From NCBI RefSeq assembly GCF_010093535.1, contig NW_022985165.1, positions 1,788,985 through 1,852,984 of the forward strand: 64,000 nucleotides of DNA, read 5' to 3'. Within the stretch, counting starts at the first letter, position 1, and each line of letters opens with the position of its first letter. This document shows, piece by piece, positions 35,061 through 48,694 of this stretch. The notes beneath the pieces were generated by a model that worked only from the letters and a program-made list of their open reading frames with translations, was not told the DNA's origin and did not search any database. The position numbers were made by a program, and so were the translations under genes. The stretch is from Lindgomyces ingoldianus (lineage: Eukaryota; Ascomycota; Dothideomycetes; Pleosporales; Lindgomycetaceae).

Positions 35061-38000
35061 TTACATTATGTTAAAACCCTAGCTAAGAATAGCCTCTAAA
35101 TCTAATCTAATAAGCTTAGTACTTATATAACTCTAAGCTATTAAAGTAAGCTAAAAAGCTTTTTAAAAAGCACTTACTTTATAAAAAAGCTGCTATGTTG
35201 TAAGCTTTAAAGCTTTTTAAAAAGACTTTAAAAAATAGCTTTATATTATTAAGCAGTTTATTTTTACCTTAACTTTTATTATAGTAGTAGGAACTAAGAA
35301 CTTACTAGCTTTAAAGCTTACCTAGAAGTCTAAAAATAGCTTAACTTTTTTCTACTTAACACTACTTATAACTTGTAACTTTTTTAACTTAGTAATAAAA
35401 TTTAACTAACTTTTTAATCTTTTACTATTTAATAGAAAACAGAAAGACCTACCTTTCTTTTTATATAAGCTTTAATATAAACTTAAAGAAAATATAAACT
35501 AATTTCTCTTTAAACACTTTTAGTTACTATATACTTACTTTTAACTTAACTATAACATAACAGCCTTAATTAACTTACTAATAAATAAGAATATTATTAA
35601 CTTAAATTAATTTATAGTGTTTTTATAAGTAACTTATAAAAACTTAAATAAAAAGTTAACAGCCCTAAGTTGCCTAAACACTTTATAATAAAAAAAAAAG
35701 CTTTACTTTACACTTTACTAAGTTCTACTAACTTACATTTAATATAGGCCTAAATAAGATAGGTCTAATTATAGCCTTATATAACTCCCTCTTAACTAAA
35801 CTATAACACGCTATAGTAAGAGAACCCCTTCTAAACAACCTTAATATATATGTAAACCTAATTACTACCTACAATAATAACATAAGGTTCCTCTCTATAT
35901 AAGCCCTAATACGCCTCTAAACTAGCGCAGTTATAAATAAGGACCTTAACATAATAAAAATTAATTTAAATTATGCTTTAGTTAGTTCTAAAAAGTGTAA
36001 AGATTATAAAAAAAAAAGTTAATACTTTAAGTGTAGTAAGTATAGTTATATTTTCTAAAACTGCTTTATTTTTTTTTTTTAAGTTTACATAAGTAGCGCA
36101 GCTAGCACTTATTAAAGATTTTTACTATTTTAATTTTATTTTTATAAGGGCTTTAACTTATATTTAAGCTCTAATTTTTTTTACTACTCTTAACATAGCT
36201 GCAGCTATAGTAGTAGGAGCCTATAAAAAGGCTTGTTTTAGAGCTAAGTTGCCCTTTAAGACTAATTTAACACTAGATCTCTACTAACTTATAGGCTAAG
36301 TTCTCTACTAATAACTAAAAGTACTAAGTTAATATTTTTATATATTTATAATAAGAAACTATATTAGCTCTAATATAAGCTTTTATTAACTTAAAAGTAA
36401 ACAGCATAGGTTACATTAATAAAGAACTAGCATATAAACTAAATCTTTAATTAACACTACTTACTTAAATAATTTACTTAACTAGATTTAATAAAAAACA
36501 ACTTAAAAAAAGTTCTATCTTTTATACTATAACTATTATAATTACTTACTAACACTATAAAGAGCAGATTAAGCTTTATATAATAAACATAGAATATTAT
36601 AACCTAATCTTAGAATAACTATAGCTATATTAGCATAAGGTTGCCTTTAATTACTAAAAGTAAGTTTTAAACTTTAACTCTTTCTAATACTAAGATATAT
36701 GCTTATGCTTACACCTAAATAACACCTAAGTAGCACTTAATATAGAAGGTTTTTAGACTTACTTTTTAATAACCTAGAGAAAAACTACCTAAGTAAGGCT
36801 AATAAGCTAGGCCTTTTACTAAAATAAGCTATATAAAATAATTTAATAACTACTTAAACCTAAAAAAAAAAAGCTTTTATAAAATTTTTACTTACTTAAT
36901 TTAGACATAAACTAGGACTTAAATAGTAAATAGACATCTACTATATAGAACCTGCCTTATTTATAACTCTAGCTTAATAACTAGATTATAAAATCTACAT
37001 AGTTATAATTTCTAATATAGACTAAGCTTTAGCTCTCTAAAAACACACTAACTTAAAAATAATAGTCTCTTAAAACTACTATAACTTATTATATGTCTTT
37101 TTCTAAGATAAGTCTAATAAGCTTTTAATATAATGTTTATATAATTACTAAATAACTTTTAAGCCTAGTAAACAACTTAGTTATAGGCTACTATATAGAA
37201 TGTTACTAAATAAATTAAAAGTGCTCTAAAAATACTTTAATAAAAACTTAAAAAAAAGGTTTATTTAAGCTAGCTTTTTACTAGTAGTGTTACTTATACT
37301 ATTTATAAAGAAACTTAAAAGTAGGCTTTAATTCTGCGTTAACTACTAAAGACTAAACACTATTATTATTAAAAACTAATACTTAATTTTTTTTTTTACA
37401 GGAAACCCTAAGCTAACTAAGTAAAACAAAGTATTTTATAAAGTTAGATATTATTGCTGCTTTTAATAAGCTAAAAATAGTAAAAGGTAATAAGTAGCTA
37501 ATAGTGTTTTAGACTTAATATAGACTATTTAAGTACTTAGTAATGCCCTTTAGCTTAGCTAACACGCCTAGTACTTTTTAACATTTTATAAATAACTTAC
37601 TCTAACCCTACCTAGACATGTTCTGCACTACGTATATTAATAATATTCTAATTTATAGTAATAGCCTTTTAAAGTATAAACAGCATATACGCCTAGTGCT
37701 AAAAGCTATAAAAGAAGCAGGTCTATAACTTAACATAGATAAATGTAAGTTCTACTAATTAAAGGTTACATATTTAAAATATGTAATTTTTATAGATAGC
37801 ATCTAAATAGACCTTATTAAGGTTTAAACTATGCTAGATTAGTAATACTTAAAGGACATAAAAAATATTTAAGCTTTTATAAAATTTACTAACTTTTACT
37901 AATAATTTATTAATAACTTTTTATAGTAAGTAAGCTCTATAATTACACTTACTAAGAAAAAGATTTAATTTAACTTTAACTTAAATTACTAATAGTCTTT

Positions 38001-40085
38001 TAACTAGCTAAAGAAAGCTTTTACTAAAGCTTTAATACTCTACTACTTTAACTTTAAACTACTAATACTTATAAAAGCTAATGCCTTAGACTACGTAGTA
38101 GCAGGAGTTTTCTTCTAGACTAAGCTAGACAGGACTATTAGGCCTATTATATACTTTTTAAAAAGAATAAGTCCTATAAAAGGTAATTATAAGATCTATA
38201 ATAAAAAATTACTTACTATAGTACACTACTTTAAATAATAGCAACCTAAACTAGAAGGTGTAGCGCATCTAATATAAGTTCTATCTAACTATAAAAACTT
38301 ATAGTACTTTATAACTATAAAATAACTTAGCTACTAATAAGCTTGTTAGTTTAAATACTTATTTTATTTTAATTTTAAGATTACTTATTATTTTAGTTAA
38401 GATAGAGGGAAACTAGATGCTTTTATAAAGCAATTTTAAAACATCTTTACTTAAAAAAAAGTGTAAAAAGCTTAACACTAAACTTTACTTTAACTTAAGC
38501 TATTTTTAGACCTTAACTTAAATAAAATAAATTAAATAATTAATTAAATTATTACTAATAAGTATCTAAATAATAAATTTATTTAAGAAACTTTAGACCT
38601 GCTCTAAAACAGCACTAGTTAGTTAAAGAAAGTAACACTAGCTAACTATAAAAACTAAAATAGTAAGCTATATTACTATAACTAACTTATAATCTTTAAT
38701 TCTAATAAACTAAGAATTAAACTACTTTAAATTATACATAACTTGCCTATTAAAGGACACCTAGGCAGAGAAAAGACTCTTAACCTACTATAGAGAGAGT
38801 ACTACTAGCCCTGCATGTTCTATACTATACGCTAATACATATTATGTTGCTATACTTACTGTAAAGTAAAGGCCTTTTAAAAAAAGTATAATAGCCTACT
38901 TAAACTACTCCTAATCCCTAAATAAACTTAAAAAGATATATTAATTAATTTTATTATAAACTTACCCCTATCTAAAAGGTATATAAATATTATAGTAGTT
39001 ATTAATTACTTAACTAAGTATTAACACTTAATACTATGTTTCTTTATAACTGCCTCTAATATAGCCTAGTTATTCTAATAATATGTATAAGTTTACTATA
39101 GCCTGCCTAACATAATTATATTAGACAAAGGTACGCAGTTTGTCTTAGCCTTTTAGAACAAACTTTATAAACAGCTCTAAATTATTCTTTATCTATTTAC
39201 AGCTTTTTACCTAGAGACTAACAGCTAGACTAAGAACATAAACGCTATAATAAAATAAGTTCTATAAGTGTACATAAACTACTAGTAAGATAACTAGGTA
39301 AAATAGTTAGCTATAGCATAGTTTAAAGCTAATAACATAACATTTAAATTAACATAAGTATCTTTATTCTTAGCAAACTATAGATACTACCTTTAAATAG
39401 AATTTAAACTACTTTTAAATACTCTTTAACTAACTTATTAATTTATATAAGTAATAGATGTAAATAAACTTATTAATAAAATCTAAAATATATCTAAATA
39501 TATTTATAAAAAGCTTACATAGGCTTAAGCTTTTTAATAAGAGTATGTAAACTAATCTTAAACTCTTACCCTTACATATGCAGCTAGTAAGAAGGTCTAG
39601 CTAGACACTAGAAATATCTAAATAAACTAATAATTAAAAAAACTTAATTAGAAGAACCTTAGCCTTTTTATAGTAGCTTATATAGTCTTATTACACACTT
39701 ACTAATTAATCCTACCTAACAGCATAAAGATACACCCTGTATTCTATGTATTATTACTGCGCTAAGTAGCCTTTAAATCTAACTATCTACCTAGACAGCT
39801 AAACCTGCTACCTAAACTTATTATTATAAACAACAAACTAGAATATGTTGTAAAAGATGTTAAATAAATCTAGTTTAATAAAAAAAACATATTTATAAAT
39901 ACTTTATAAAATAGACTAAATACAACAAACTGTTGTAGAAACCTATAAAAGCCTTATAAAAAAACTCTGCAGTAACTTAATTCTATGCCTAATACCTATC
40001 TAAACTAAACTTATACTCTAATAAAGACAACCTAATGCTAGAACTACTAATGTAAAGGATTCCCTTCCTAATAAGAGGGGGGTAC

Positions 40086-40403
40086 TGTCACAGTATCCTC
40101 CTTAGATTCTAGACATAACTGTATTAGACGTGTACTAAAGTATTATTAGTGCACATCTAATATAAACACAACATAATATAGACATAAACTTAAGTATAAA
40201 CTACCTTAACACTAACTAAACTTAAAATAAGCTTAATTTATACTTAAAGCGCTTAGACTTTTAAGCTAAGTATTTAATTACTAATTTTCTTCTAAACTTT
40301 CTTATTCCTCACACAACGTCTTGTACCTACTATAATACCTCACATAGTAATTAAACTAGACCTCTGTGAAGCTCTATAACCTTACTCGTGCACAATCGTA
40401 ACA
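40086..40403 (+). repeat. 3' LTR of gypsy-1
   Basis: It is 318 bp, with start TGTCACAGTATCC and end CACAATCGTAACA. Here the inner (left) half is the mutated one and the outer end keeps CG dinucleotides. Confidence 0.92.
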
Positions 40404-40408
40404 CTAGC

Positions 40409-40594
40409 TGCTTATAGTATAAGCACTTAAGTAGCAAGAGTAAGAGTAGTGTACAGTGTGCATAGTGTATAAAGTAGGTAAGGTAAAAGAAACATGTTTC
40501 TAGTTTTATTACTTTTATTTTTCCTTTGTATAGAGGAAAAGAAGGATATCTAGATATTTACGCACAGAGGTTTACACATAAGCATTATATAACA
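40409..40594 (-). repeat. Remaining part of the split copia-type LTR
   Basis: It continues 34718-34742 and matches 54309-54500. On the minus strand it starts TGTTATATAATGC and carries promoter-like and AATAAAA signals, consistent with an LTR of a minus-strand element. Confidence 0.65.
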
Positions 40595-43029
40595 TAGATA
40601 TGTAATTCTGCTTATGCATAATTACTTATATCTAGGCTGCAACACTGCTGCTGTGTATAAACACTAGTAACTTTTTTTTTTATCTAAAAAGTTACTTTTT
40701 ATACATGTTACCTCTCTTCTGTCTGTGTAAGTCTATCTAATTATGTTCTACCTTTACTTTACCCTATTTATTAGGACTTGCCTCTAGTAATGCTGTGCAT
40801 TAGAATAAGCTAGTTATGCTATATAAATAGCTTTTTTTTGTCTTTTACTTTTTAAGCTTTACTATATAATCCTCTAGCTCTTTTCTTTTTTTATATAGTG
40901 CTAGCAGTAATAGATCCTTATAATAAAAAAAATAAGTATGTACATTATAAAAAAAAATAAGCTTTATATAAAAGTGTTATTAGTCTAGTTAGTTTAAGGC
41001 ATCTTTGTGCACAAGATCTAGCTAGTCTACAGATGCTTCTATCTAGACAGATAGGCAGTTAGTTAAGACTAATAATTAAAAGCCTAATTTAGTGTTTTTT
41101 TTATATATATATTTACTAAGTTATTTTTACTATTAATTTACTTAATTTTAGTAATTTCCCTTTTCTTATATAATTTATAGAGTAATATAATGTTAATTAT
41201 AAGTTACTTTTTACTAGTAGTGCCTAGCTTAATAAAGTAATTATATAAAAACTTTAAATTTATATAGATTACTACTAAAATTAGTAGTAGTTTAAGTATT
41301 TATATAATTTACTATAAAGTTATACTAAAAGTAATTATATTATTAAACTTTCTAACTATTTTATATAGTTTATTAGTAAAAACACTTCTAGTTACTCTTT
41401 TACACTTAGTAAAATTTTAGTGTATAATATTACCTAGTATTTTAAATTAGTTACTTTACTTTATATAGTTTTTATTACTTAATATAATTAAAAATCTTAG
41501 CTATAAGCTAAAGTTTTTATTATTAGTAAATAATTTATTTATAAAGATAAACAGCTTTACATAATTAAGCTATAATAGTAAGAAGGTAAGACTACGCTTA
41601 CTATTATCTATCTACTATTAGATTTATATGTTAAGTGTGTTAATATTATTATATAAAAAGTCTATAGTTTATGCAGTAATAAATAAGTTAAATGCTACCT
41701 TTAGTTAATATATAAATGTAATATATACTTTTTTTACATATTACTTAATATATTATTATGCAGCATTTTTATTTTTTAAGTTAATTATATAAAAGTAGCT
41801 TACTTATTTTTTCTAAGTAAAAACTACTATATTATGTGTAAGTTTAATTCTTTTACTATTAAACTTAATAAGCTGCTTCTCTGCTAGAATAGTTTTACTT
41901 TTTATATAAAACTTTACTTTTTATAGTTTTTTTTTTATGTAAATTTTTTTATTATAATGCTTAAAGTGTTGTTTATTAGTAATTAAAAAGTAGAGGTTAT
42001 AATAAAAAATGTACATACACAGCTTTTCTTTATAGTAGTTATAGTATGTTTTAAACTAATACAGTCTTAATTAGTAGCTTTATATAAGAGTTGTATAACT
42101 TAGAGTATTATATTTAGTAAAAAGCTCTAGCGCATCTTCTTTAGTAGCTTTATATACAGCGTGCGCATAAGCTTATCTATTAATTAGATATATACTTATA
42201 TAATATTATATAGTTTAAAATGCATTTTATATATAGCTTTTAAGCTTACTTTTATAGCTAAAAGTAGTCTCTAGCTTATTCTCTAAATAGTTAGTAACTA
42301 AGTAAAAAAATTTCTTTTTTTCTTATCTAAGTAGCTAGTAAACACTAGGTAGAATTTTTTATATAGTTAAGTTATTTTGCTTTTTACTTTTTATATAAAG
42401 CAGAGGTTAAAAATTTAACCTTTATGCTTTATTAAGTTATACACTATAACTTTAAAAGTGCTATTAGTAATTAAAGTGTTAATTTTTATATAGTCTAATT
42501 TTTTAAATAGCTTTTTAAGTATAGTAATTACACTATTTATATAAAGCTTAATAAATAAGGCTTAATTATTTTTTTTTCTAAGTTAAAAATACTTATTTTA
42601 GACTTTATATAAGTTTTTTTTACTTTTTACTTTTTTTAGTATCTATATCTTCTCTTTGCACTAGTGCAGCATTGCTATTCTAAGGGGCTTAGTTTATAGT
42701 AGGCTCTAGTTCTACTTTTATAATATTTTTATAAAGTTGTTCTTTTCTCCTCTTCTATAAAAAATCTTTTTATATAGAGATTAGTTTATCTAAGTTATTT
42801 ATTATAAGTAAGTTATCTTTTTTTTATAGTATAGTTTAACTTATGTATATTAGAGCTTTAGTAAGCTATTTTTTTTTAATAATAATGTTTTTTTCTTTAA
42901 TACTCTTAATCTTATATAAGCTAGTCTAGCTTTTCTTCTTTCTTTATGCTATAATCTTTAAGCTAAAGAGAAAGTTAAGAACTTTATATATTATAAAGCT
43001 ATTATAAGTGTTAATTACATAATTAATAT
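40595..43029 (-). pseudogene. AT-rich internal part of a copia-type element
   Basis: These 2.4 kb between the LTR piece and gypsy-2 have no open frame. By position they should hold the RT-RNase H end of the minus-strand element whose integrase part lies at 48695-50594. I could not read the domains through the mutations. The assignment rests on nesting logic only. Confidence 0.4.
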
Positions 43030-43347
43030 TGTCACAGTATCCTCCCCGGATCCTAGACATAACTGTATTAGACGCGTACTAGAGTATTATTAGTGCACGT
43101 CTGACACAAACACAACACAACACAGACATAAACTTAAGCATAAACTGCCTTAACACTAACTAAACCTAGAACAGGCTTAATTTATACCTAAAGCGCTTAG
43201 ACTTCTAAGCTAAGTATTTAATTACTAATTTTTTTTTAAACCTTCTTGTTTCTTACATAATGTCTTGTACCTACTATAATACCTTATGTAGTAATTAAAC
43301 TAGACCTTTATAAAGCTTTATAACCTTACTTATGCATAATTATAACA
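43030..43347 (+). repeat. 5' LTR of gypsy-2
   Basis: It is 318 bp. The outer half keeps GCGTACTAGAG and CACGTCTGACACA, while the inner end is eroded to AATTATAACA. Confidence 0.92.
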
Positions 43348-46300
43348 TTATGTTATGTTAAAACTTTAGCTAAGAATAGCCTCTAAATTTAATCTAATAA
43401 GCTTAGTACTTACATAACTCTAAGCTATTAAAGTAAGCTAAGAAGCTTTTTAAAAAGCACTTACTTTATAAAAAAGCTACTACATTATAAGCTTTAAAGC
43501 TTTTTAAAAGAACTTTAAAGAACAGCTTTATGTTATTAAGCAGTTTATTTCTGCCTTAACTTTTGTTATAGTAGTAAGAACTAAGAACTTACTAGCCTTA
43601 AAGCCTACTTAGAAGTCTAGAGATAGCTTAACTTTTTTCTACTTAATGCTACCTATAACTTGTAACTTTTCTAACTTAGTAATAAAATCTAACTAACTCT
43701 CTAATCCTTTGCTGTTTAATAAAAAATAAAAAGACTTACTTTTTTTTCTACATAAGCTCTAATATAAACTTAAAGAAAATGTAGACTAATTTCTCTTTAA
43801 ACACTTTTAGTTACTATATGCTTACTTTTAACTTAACTATAATATAACAGCCTTAATTAACTTACTAATAGATAAAGATATTATTAACTTAAATTAATTT
43901 ATAGCATTTCTATAAGTAACTTATAAAGACTTAAATAAAAAGTTAACAGCTCTAAGTTACCTAAACACCTTATAATAAAAAAAAGGCTTTACTTTACACT
44001 TTACTAAGTTTTACTAACTTATATCTAATATAGGCCTAAATAAGATAAGTCTAATTATAGCTTTATATAACTCCTTCTTAACTAAACTATAACGCGCTAT
44101 AGTAGAAGAACCCCTTCTAAACAACCTTAACACATATGCAAACTTAATTACTACCTATAATAATAACATAAGGTTCCTCTCTGTATAAGCCCTAATACAC
44201 CCCTAAACTAGCGCAGTTATAAATAAGGACTTTAATATAATAAAAATTAATTTAAATTATGCTCTAGTTAGTTCTAGAAAGCGTAAAAATTATAAAAAAA
44301 AAAGTTAATACTTTAAGTGTAGTAAGCATAGTTATATTTTTTAAAACTGCTTTATTTTTTTTCTTTAAGTTTACATAAGTAGCGCTGCTAGCACTTATTA
44401 AAAATTTTTACTATTTTAATTTTATTTTTATAAGGGCTTTAACTTATATTTAAGCTTTAATTTTTTTTACTACTCTTAACATAGCTGCAGCTATAGCAGT
44501 AAGAGCCTGTAAAAAGGCTTGTTCTAGGGCTAAGTTGCCCTTTAGAACTAATTTAACACTAGATCTTTACTAACTTATAGGCTAAGTCCCTTACTAATAA
44601 CTAGAAGTACTAAGTTAATATTTTTATATATTTATAATAAAGAACTATATTAGCTTTAATATAGGCTCTTATTAACTTAAAAGTAAATAGTATAAGTTAC
44701 ATTAATAAAGAACTAGCGCGTAAACTAAATCTCTAATTAACACTACTTACCTAAATAATTTACTTAACTAGATTTAATAGAAAATAACTTAAAAAAGGTT
44801 TTATTTTTTATACTACAACTATTATAATTACCTACTAACACTATAAGGAGTAGATTAAGCTCTATATAATAAATATAAAATATTATAACCTAATCTTAAA
44901 ATAACTATAGCTATATTAGCATAAGGTTACTTTTAATTACTAAGAGTAAGTCTTAAACTTTAACTCTTTTTAATGCTAAAATGTATACTTACACTTACAC
45001 TTAAATAACACCTAAGTAGCACTTAATATAGAAGGTTTTTAAACTTACTTTTTAATAACCTAAAAAAGAACTACTTAAGTAAGAATAATAAGCTAGGCCT
45101 TTTACTAAGATAAGCTATATAAAATAATTTAATAACTACTTAAACTTAAAAAAAAAAGCTTTTAAAAAATCTTTACTTACTTAATTTAAACACAAACTAG
45201 GACTTAAACAGCAGATAGACATCTACTACATAGGACCTACTCTATTTATAACCCTAGCTTAATAACTAGATTATAAAATCTATGCAGTTATAATTTCTAA
45301 TATAGACTAAGCTTTAGCTTCTTAAAAACACACTAACTTAAAAATAATAGTCCTTTAAGACTACTATAACCTGTTATATGTTTTTTTCTAAGATAAGTTA
45401 AATAAGCTTTTAATATAACATCTATATAATTACTAAATAACCTTTAAGCCTAGTAAACAACCTAGTTATAGGCTACTATATAAAATGTTACTAAATAAAT
45501 TAAAAGTGCTTTAAAAATACCTTAATAAGAATTTAAAAAAAAAGTTTATTTAAGCTAGCTTCTTACTAGTAGTGTTACTTATACTATTTATAAAGAAACT
45601 TAAGAGTAAGCTTTAATTCTATGTTAACTACTAAAGACTAAACACTATTACTATTAAAAACTAATACTTAATTCTCTTTTTACAGAAAACTCTAAGCTAA
45701 CTAAGTAAAGTAAAGTATTTTATAAAGTTAGATATTATTACTGCCTTTAATAAGCTAAGAATAGTAAAGGGTAATAAGTAGCTAACAGCATTTTAGACCT
45801 AATATAGACTATTTAAGTACTTAGTAATGCCCTTTAGCTTAGCTAATACGCCTAGTACTTTTTAACATTTTGTAAATAACTTACTCTAACCCTACCTAGA
45901 CGTGTTCTGCACTATGTATATTAACAACATTCTAATCTACAGTAATAGCCTTTTAGAGCATAAATAGCATGTACGCCTAGTGCTAAAGGCTATAAAAAAA
46001 GTAGGTCTGCAACTTAATATAGACAAATGTAAGTTCTACTAATTAAAAGTTACATATTTAAAATATGTAATTTCTATAAATAGCATTTAAATAAACCCTA
46101 TTAAGGTTTAGACTATGCTAGATTAGTAATACTTAAAGAATATAAAGAATATTTAAGCTTTTATAAAATTTGCTAACTTTTACTAATAATTTATTAATAA
46201 CTTCTTATAGTAAGTAAGCTTTATAATTACACTTACTAAAAAAAAAATTTAATTTAACTTTAACTTAAATTACTAATAGTTTTTTAACTAGCTAAAAAAA

Positions 46301-48371
46301 GCCTTTACTAAAGCCTTAATACTCTACTACTTTAACTTTAAACTACTAATACTTATAGAAGCTAATGCCTTAGACTACATAGTAGTAGGAGTTCTTTTCT
46401 AGACTAAGCTAGATAAGACTATTAAGCCTATTACATATTTTTAAAAAAAAATAAGTTCTACAGAAGGTAATTATAAGATCTATAATAAGAAACTACTTAC
46501 TATAGTATACTACTTTAAACAATAGCAACCTAAACTAGAAAGTGCAGCGCATCTAATATAAGTTCTATCTACCTATAAGAACTTATAGTACTTTACAACT
46601 ATAAAATAACTTAGCTACTAATAAGCTTATTAGTCTAAATACTTATTTTATTTTAATTTTAAGATTACTTATTATCTTAGTTAAGACAGAGGGAAACTAG
46701 ATGCCTTTATAAAGCAATCTTAAAACATCTTTACTTAAAAAGAAGTGTAAAAAGCTTAACACTAAACTTTACTTTAACTTAAGCTATTTTTAGACTTTAA
46801 CTTAAATAAAATAAATTAAATAATTAATTAGATTATTGCTAATAAGTATTTAAATAATAAATTTATCTAAGAAACTTTAGACCTACTTTAAAATAGCGCT
46901 AGTTAGTTAAAAAAGGTAACACTAGCTAACTATAAAAACTAAAATAGTAAGCTGTATTACTATAACTAACTTATAATTTTTAATTCTAATAAACTAAAAA
47001 TTAAACTACTCTAAATTATACATAACTTACCTATTAGAGGACACCTAGGCAGAGAAAAGACTCTTAACCTACTGCAGAGAGAGTACTACTAGCCCCGCAT
47101 GTTCTATACTGTACGCTAATACGTATTATGTTGCTATACTTACTGTAAAGTAAAAGCCTTTTAAAAAAAGTATAATAGCCTACTTAAACTACTCCTAATC
47201 TTTAAATAAGCTTAGAAAAATATATTAATTAATTTTATTATAAACCTACCCTTATCTAAAGGGTATATAAATATTATAGTAGTTGTTAATTACTTAACTA
47301 AGTATTAACACTTAATACTATGTTTCTTTATAACTGCCTCTAATATAGCCTAGTTATTCTACTAATACATATAAGTTTACTATAGCCTGCCTAACATAAT
47401 TATATTAGACAGAGGTACGCAGTTTGTCTTAGCCTTCTAGGACAAACTTTATAAATAGCTCTAAATTATTCTTTATTTATCTATAGCTTTTTACCTAGAG
47501 ACTAACAGCTAGACTAAGAACATAAACACTATAATAAAATAAGTCCTATAAGTGTACACAAACTACTAGTAAGATAACTAGGTAAAATAGTTAGCTATAG
47601 CATAGTTTAAAGCTAATAACATAATATCTAAATTAACATAAGTATCTTTATTTTTAGTAAACTATAGATACTACTTCTAAATAAAATTTAAACTACTTTT
47701 AAATACCCCTTAACTAACTTATTAATTTATATAAGTAATAAACATAAATAGACTTATTAATAAAATTTAAAATATATTTAAATATGTTTATAAAAAGCTT
47801 ACATAGGCTTAAGCTTTTTAATAAAAGTACATAAACTAATCTTAAACCTCTGCCTCTATGTATGCAGCTAGCAAGAAGGTCTAGCTAGACACTAGAAATA
47901 TTTAAATAAACTAATAATTAAAAAAACTTAATTAAAAGAACCTTAGCCTCTTTATAGTAGCTTATATAGTTTTATTATATACTTACTAATTAATCCTACC
48001 TAACAGCATAAAGATACACCCTGTGTTCTACATATTATTGCTGCGCTAAGCAGCCTCTAAATCTAACTATCTACTTAAATAGCTAAACTTACTACCTAAA
48101 CTTATTATTATAAATAATAAACTAAAATATGTTATAAAAGATGTTAAATAGATCTAGTTTAATAAAAAGAAACATATCTATAAATACCTTATAAAATAGA
48201 CTAGATACAACAAACTGTTATAGAAACCTGCAGAAGCCCTATAAAAGAACTCTATAGTAACTTAATTCTACGCCTAATACCTATCTAAACTAAACCTGTA
48301 CTCTAATAAAGACAACCTAATGCTAGAACTACTAATGTAAAGGATTCCCTTTTTAATAAGGGGGGGGGTAC

Positions 48372-48689
48372 TGTCACAGTATCCTCCCTAGATCCTAGAC
48401 ATAACTGTATTAGACGTGTACTAGAGTATTATTAGTGCACGTCTAACATAAATATAACACAACATAGACATAAACTTAAGCATAAACTGCCTTAACACTA
48501 ACTAAACCTAAAACAGGCTTAATTTATACTTAAAGCGCTTAGACTTCTAAGCTAAGTATTTAATTGCTAATTTCCTTCTAAACTTTCTTATTTCTCACAC
48601 AACGTCTTGTACCTACTATGATACCTCACGTAGTAATTAAACTAGACCTCTGTGAAGCTCTATAACCTTACTCGTGCACAATCGTGACA
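48372..48689 (+). repeat. 3' LTR of gypsy-2
   Basis: It is 318 bp and ends CACAATCGTGACA, the least mutated version of this end in the window. The first half is more eroded. Confidence 0.92.
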
Positions 48690-48694
48690 AATAT

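Larger units (their letters stand above)
34743..40403 (+). mobile_element. Ty3/gypsy LTR retrotransposon 1, full length, RIP-inactivated
   Basis: This is a 5661-bp element with 318-bp LTRs (34743-35060, 40086-40403), a polypurine tract AAGAGGGGGGTAC before the 3' LTR and a perfect CTAGC duplication (34738-34742, 40404-40408). The plus strand decodes, through many stops, to a gypsy pol. The reverse-transcriptase core lies near 37430-37770 (PFSLANTPSTF, then an eroded YxDD box). The integrase HHCC zinc region lies near 38720-38890 and the catalytic region with GTQFV near 39115-39260. The domain order RT, RNase H, integrase is that of gypsy. Stops are almost all TAA/TAG, the expected result of CpA to TpA. 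It lies within an older copia LTR. Confidence 0.92.
43030..48689 (+). mobile_element. Ty3/gypsy LTR retrotransposon 2, full length, RIP-inactivated
   Basis: It is 5660 bp and colinear with gypsy-1 over its whole length. LTRs are 318 bp (43030-43347, 48372-48689), a G-rich polypurine tract precedes the 3' LTR, and a perfect AATAT duplication flanks it (43025-43029, 48690-48694). The reverse transcriptase lies near 45715-46050, the integrase zinc region near 47000-47180 and the GTQFV region near 47405-47530. It is the second family copy that would have made both RIP targets. The two copies share many but not all transitions, as expected of joint plus independent RIP cycles. It interrupts the minus-strand copia-type relic. 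Confidence 0.92.
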
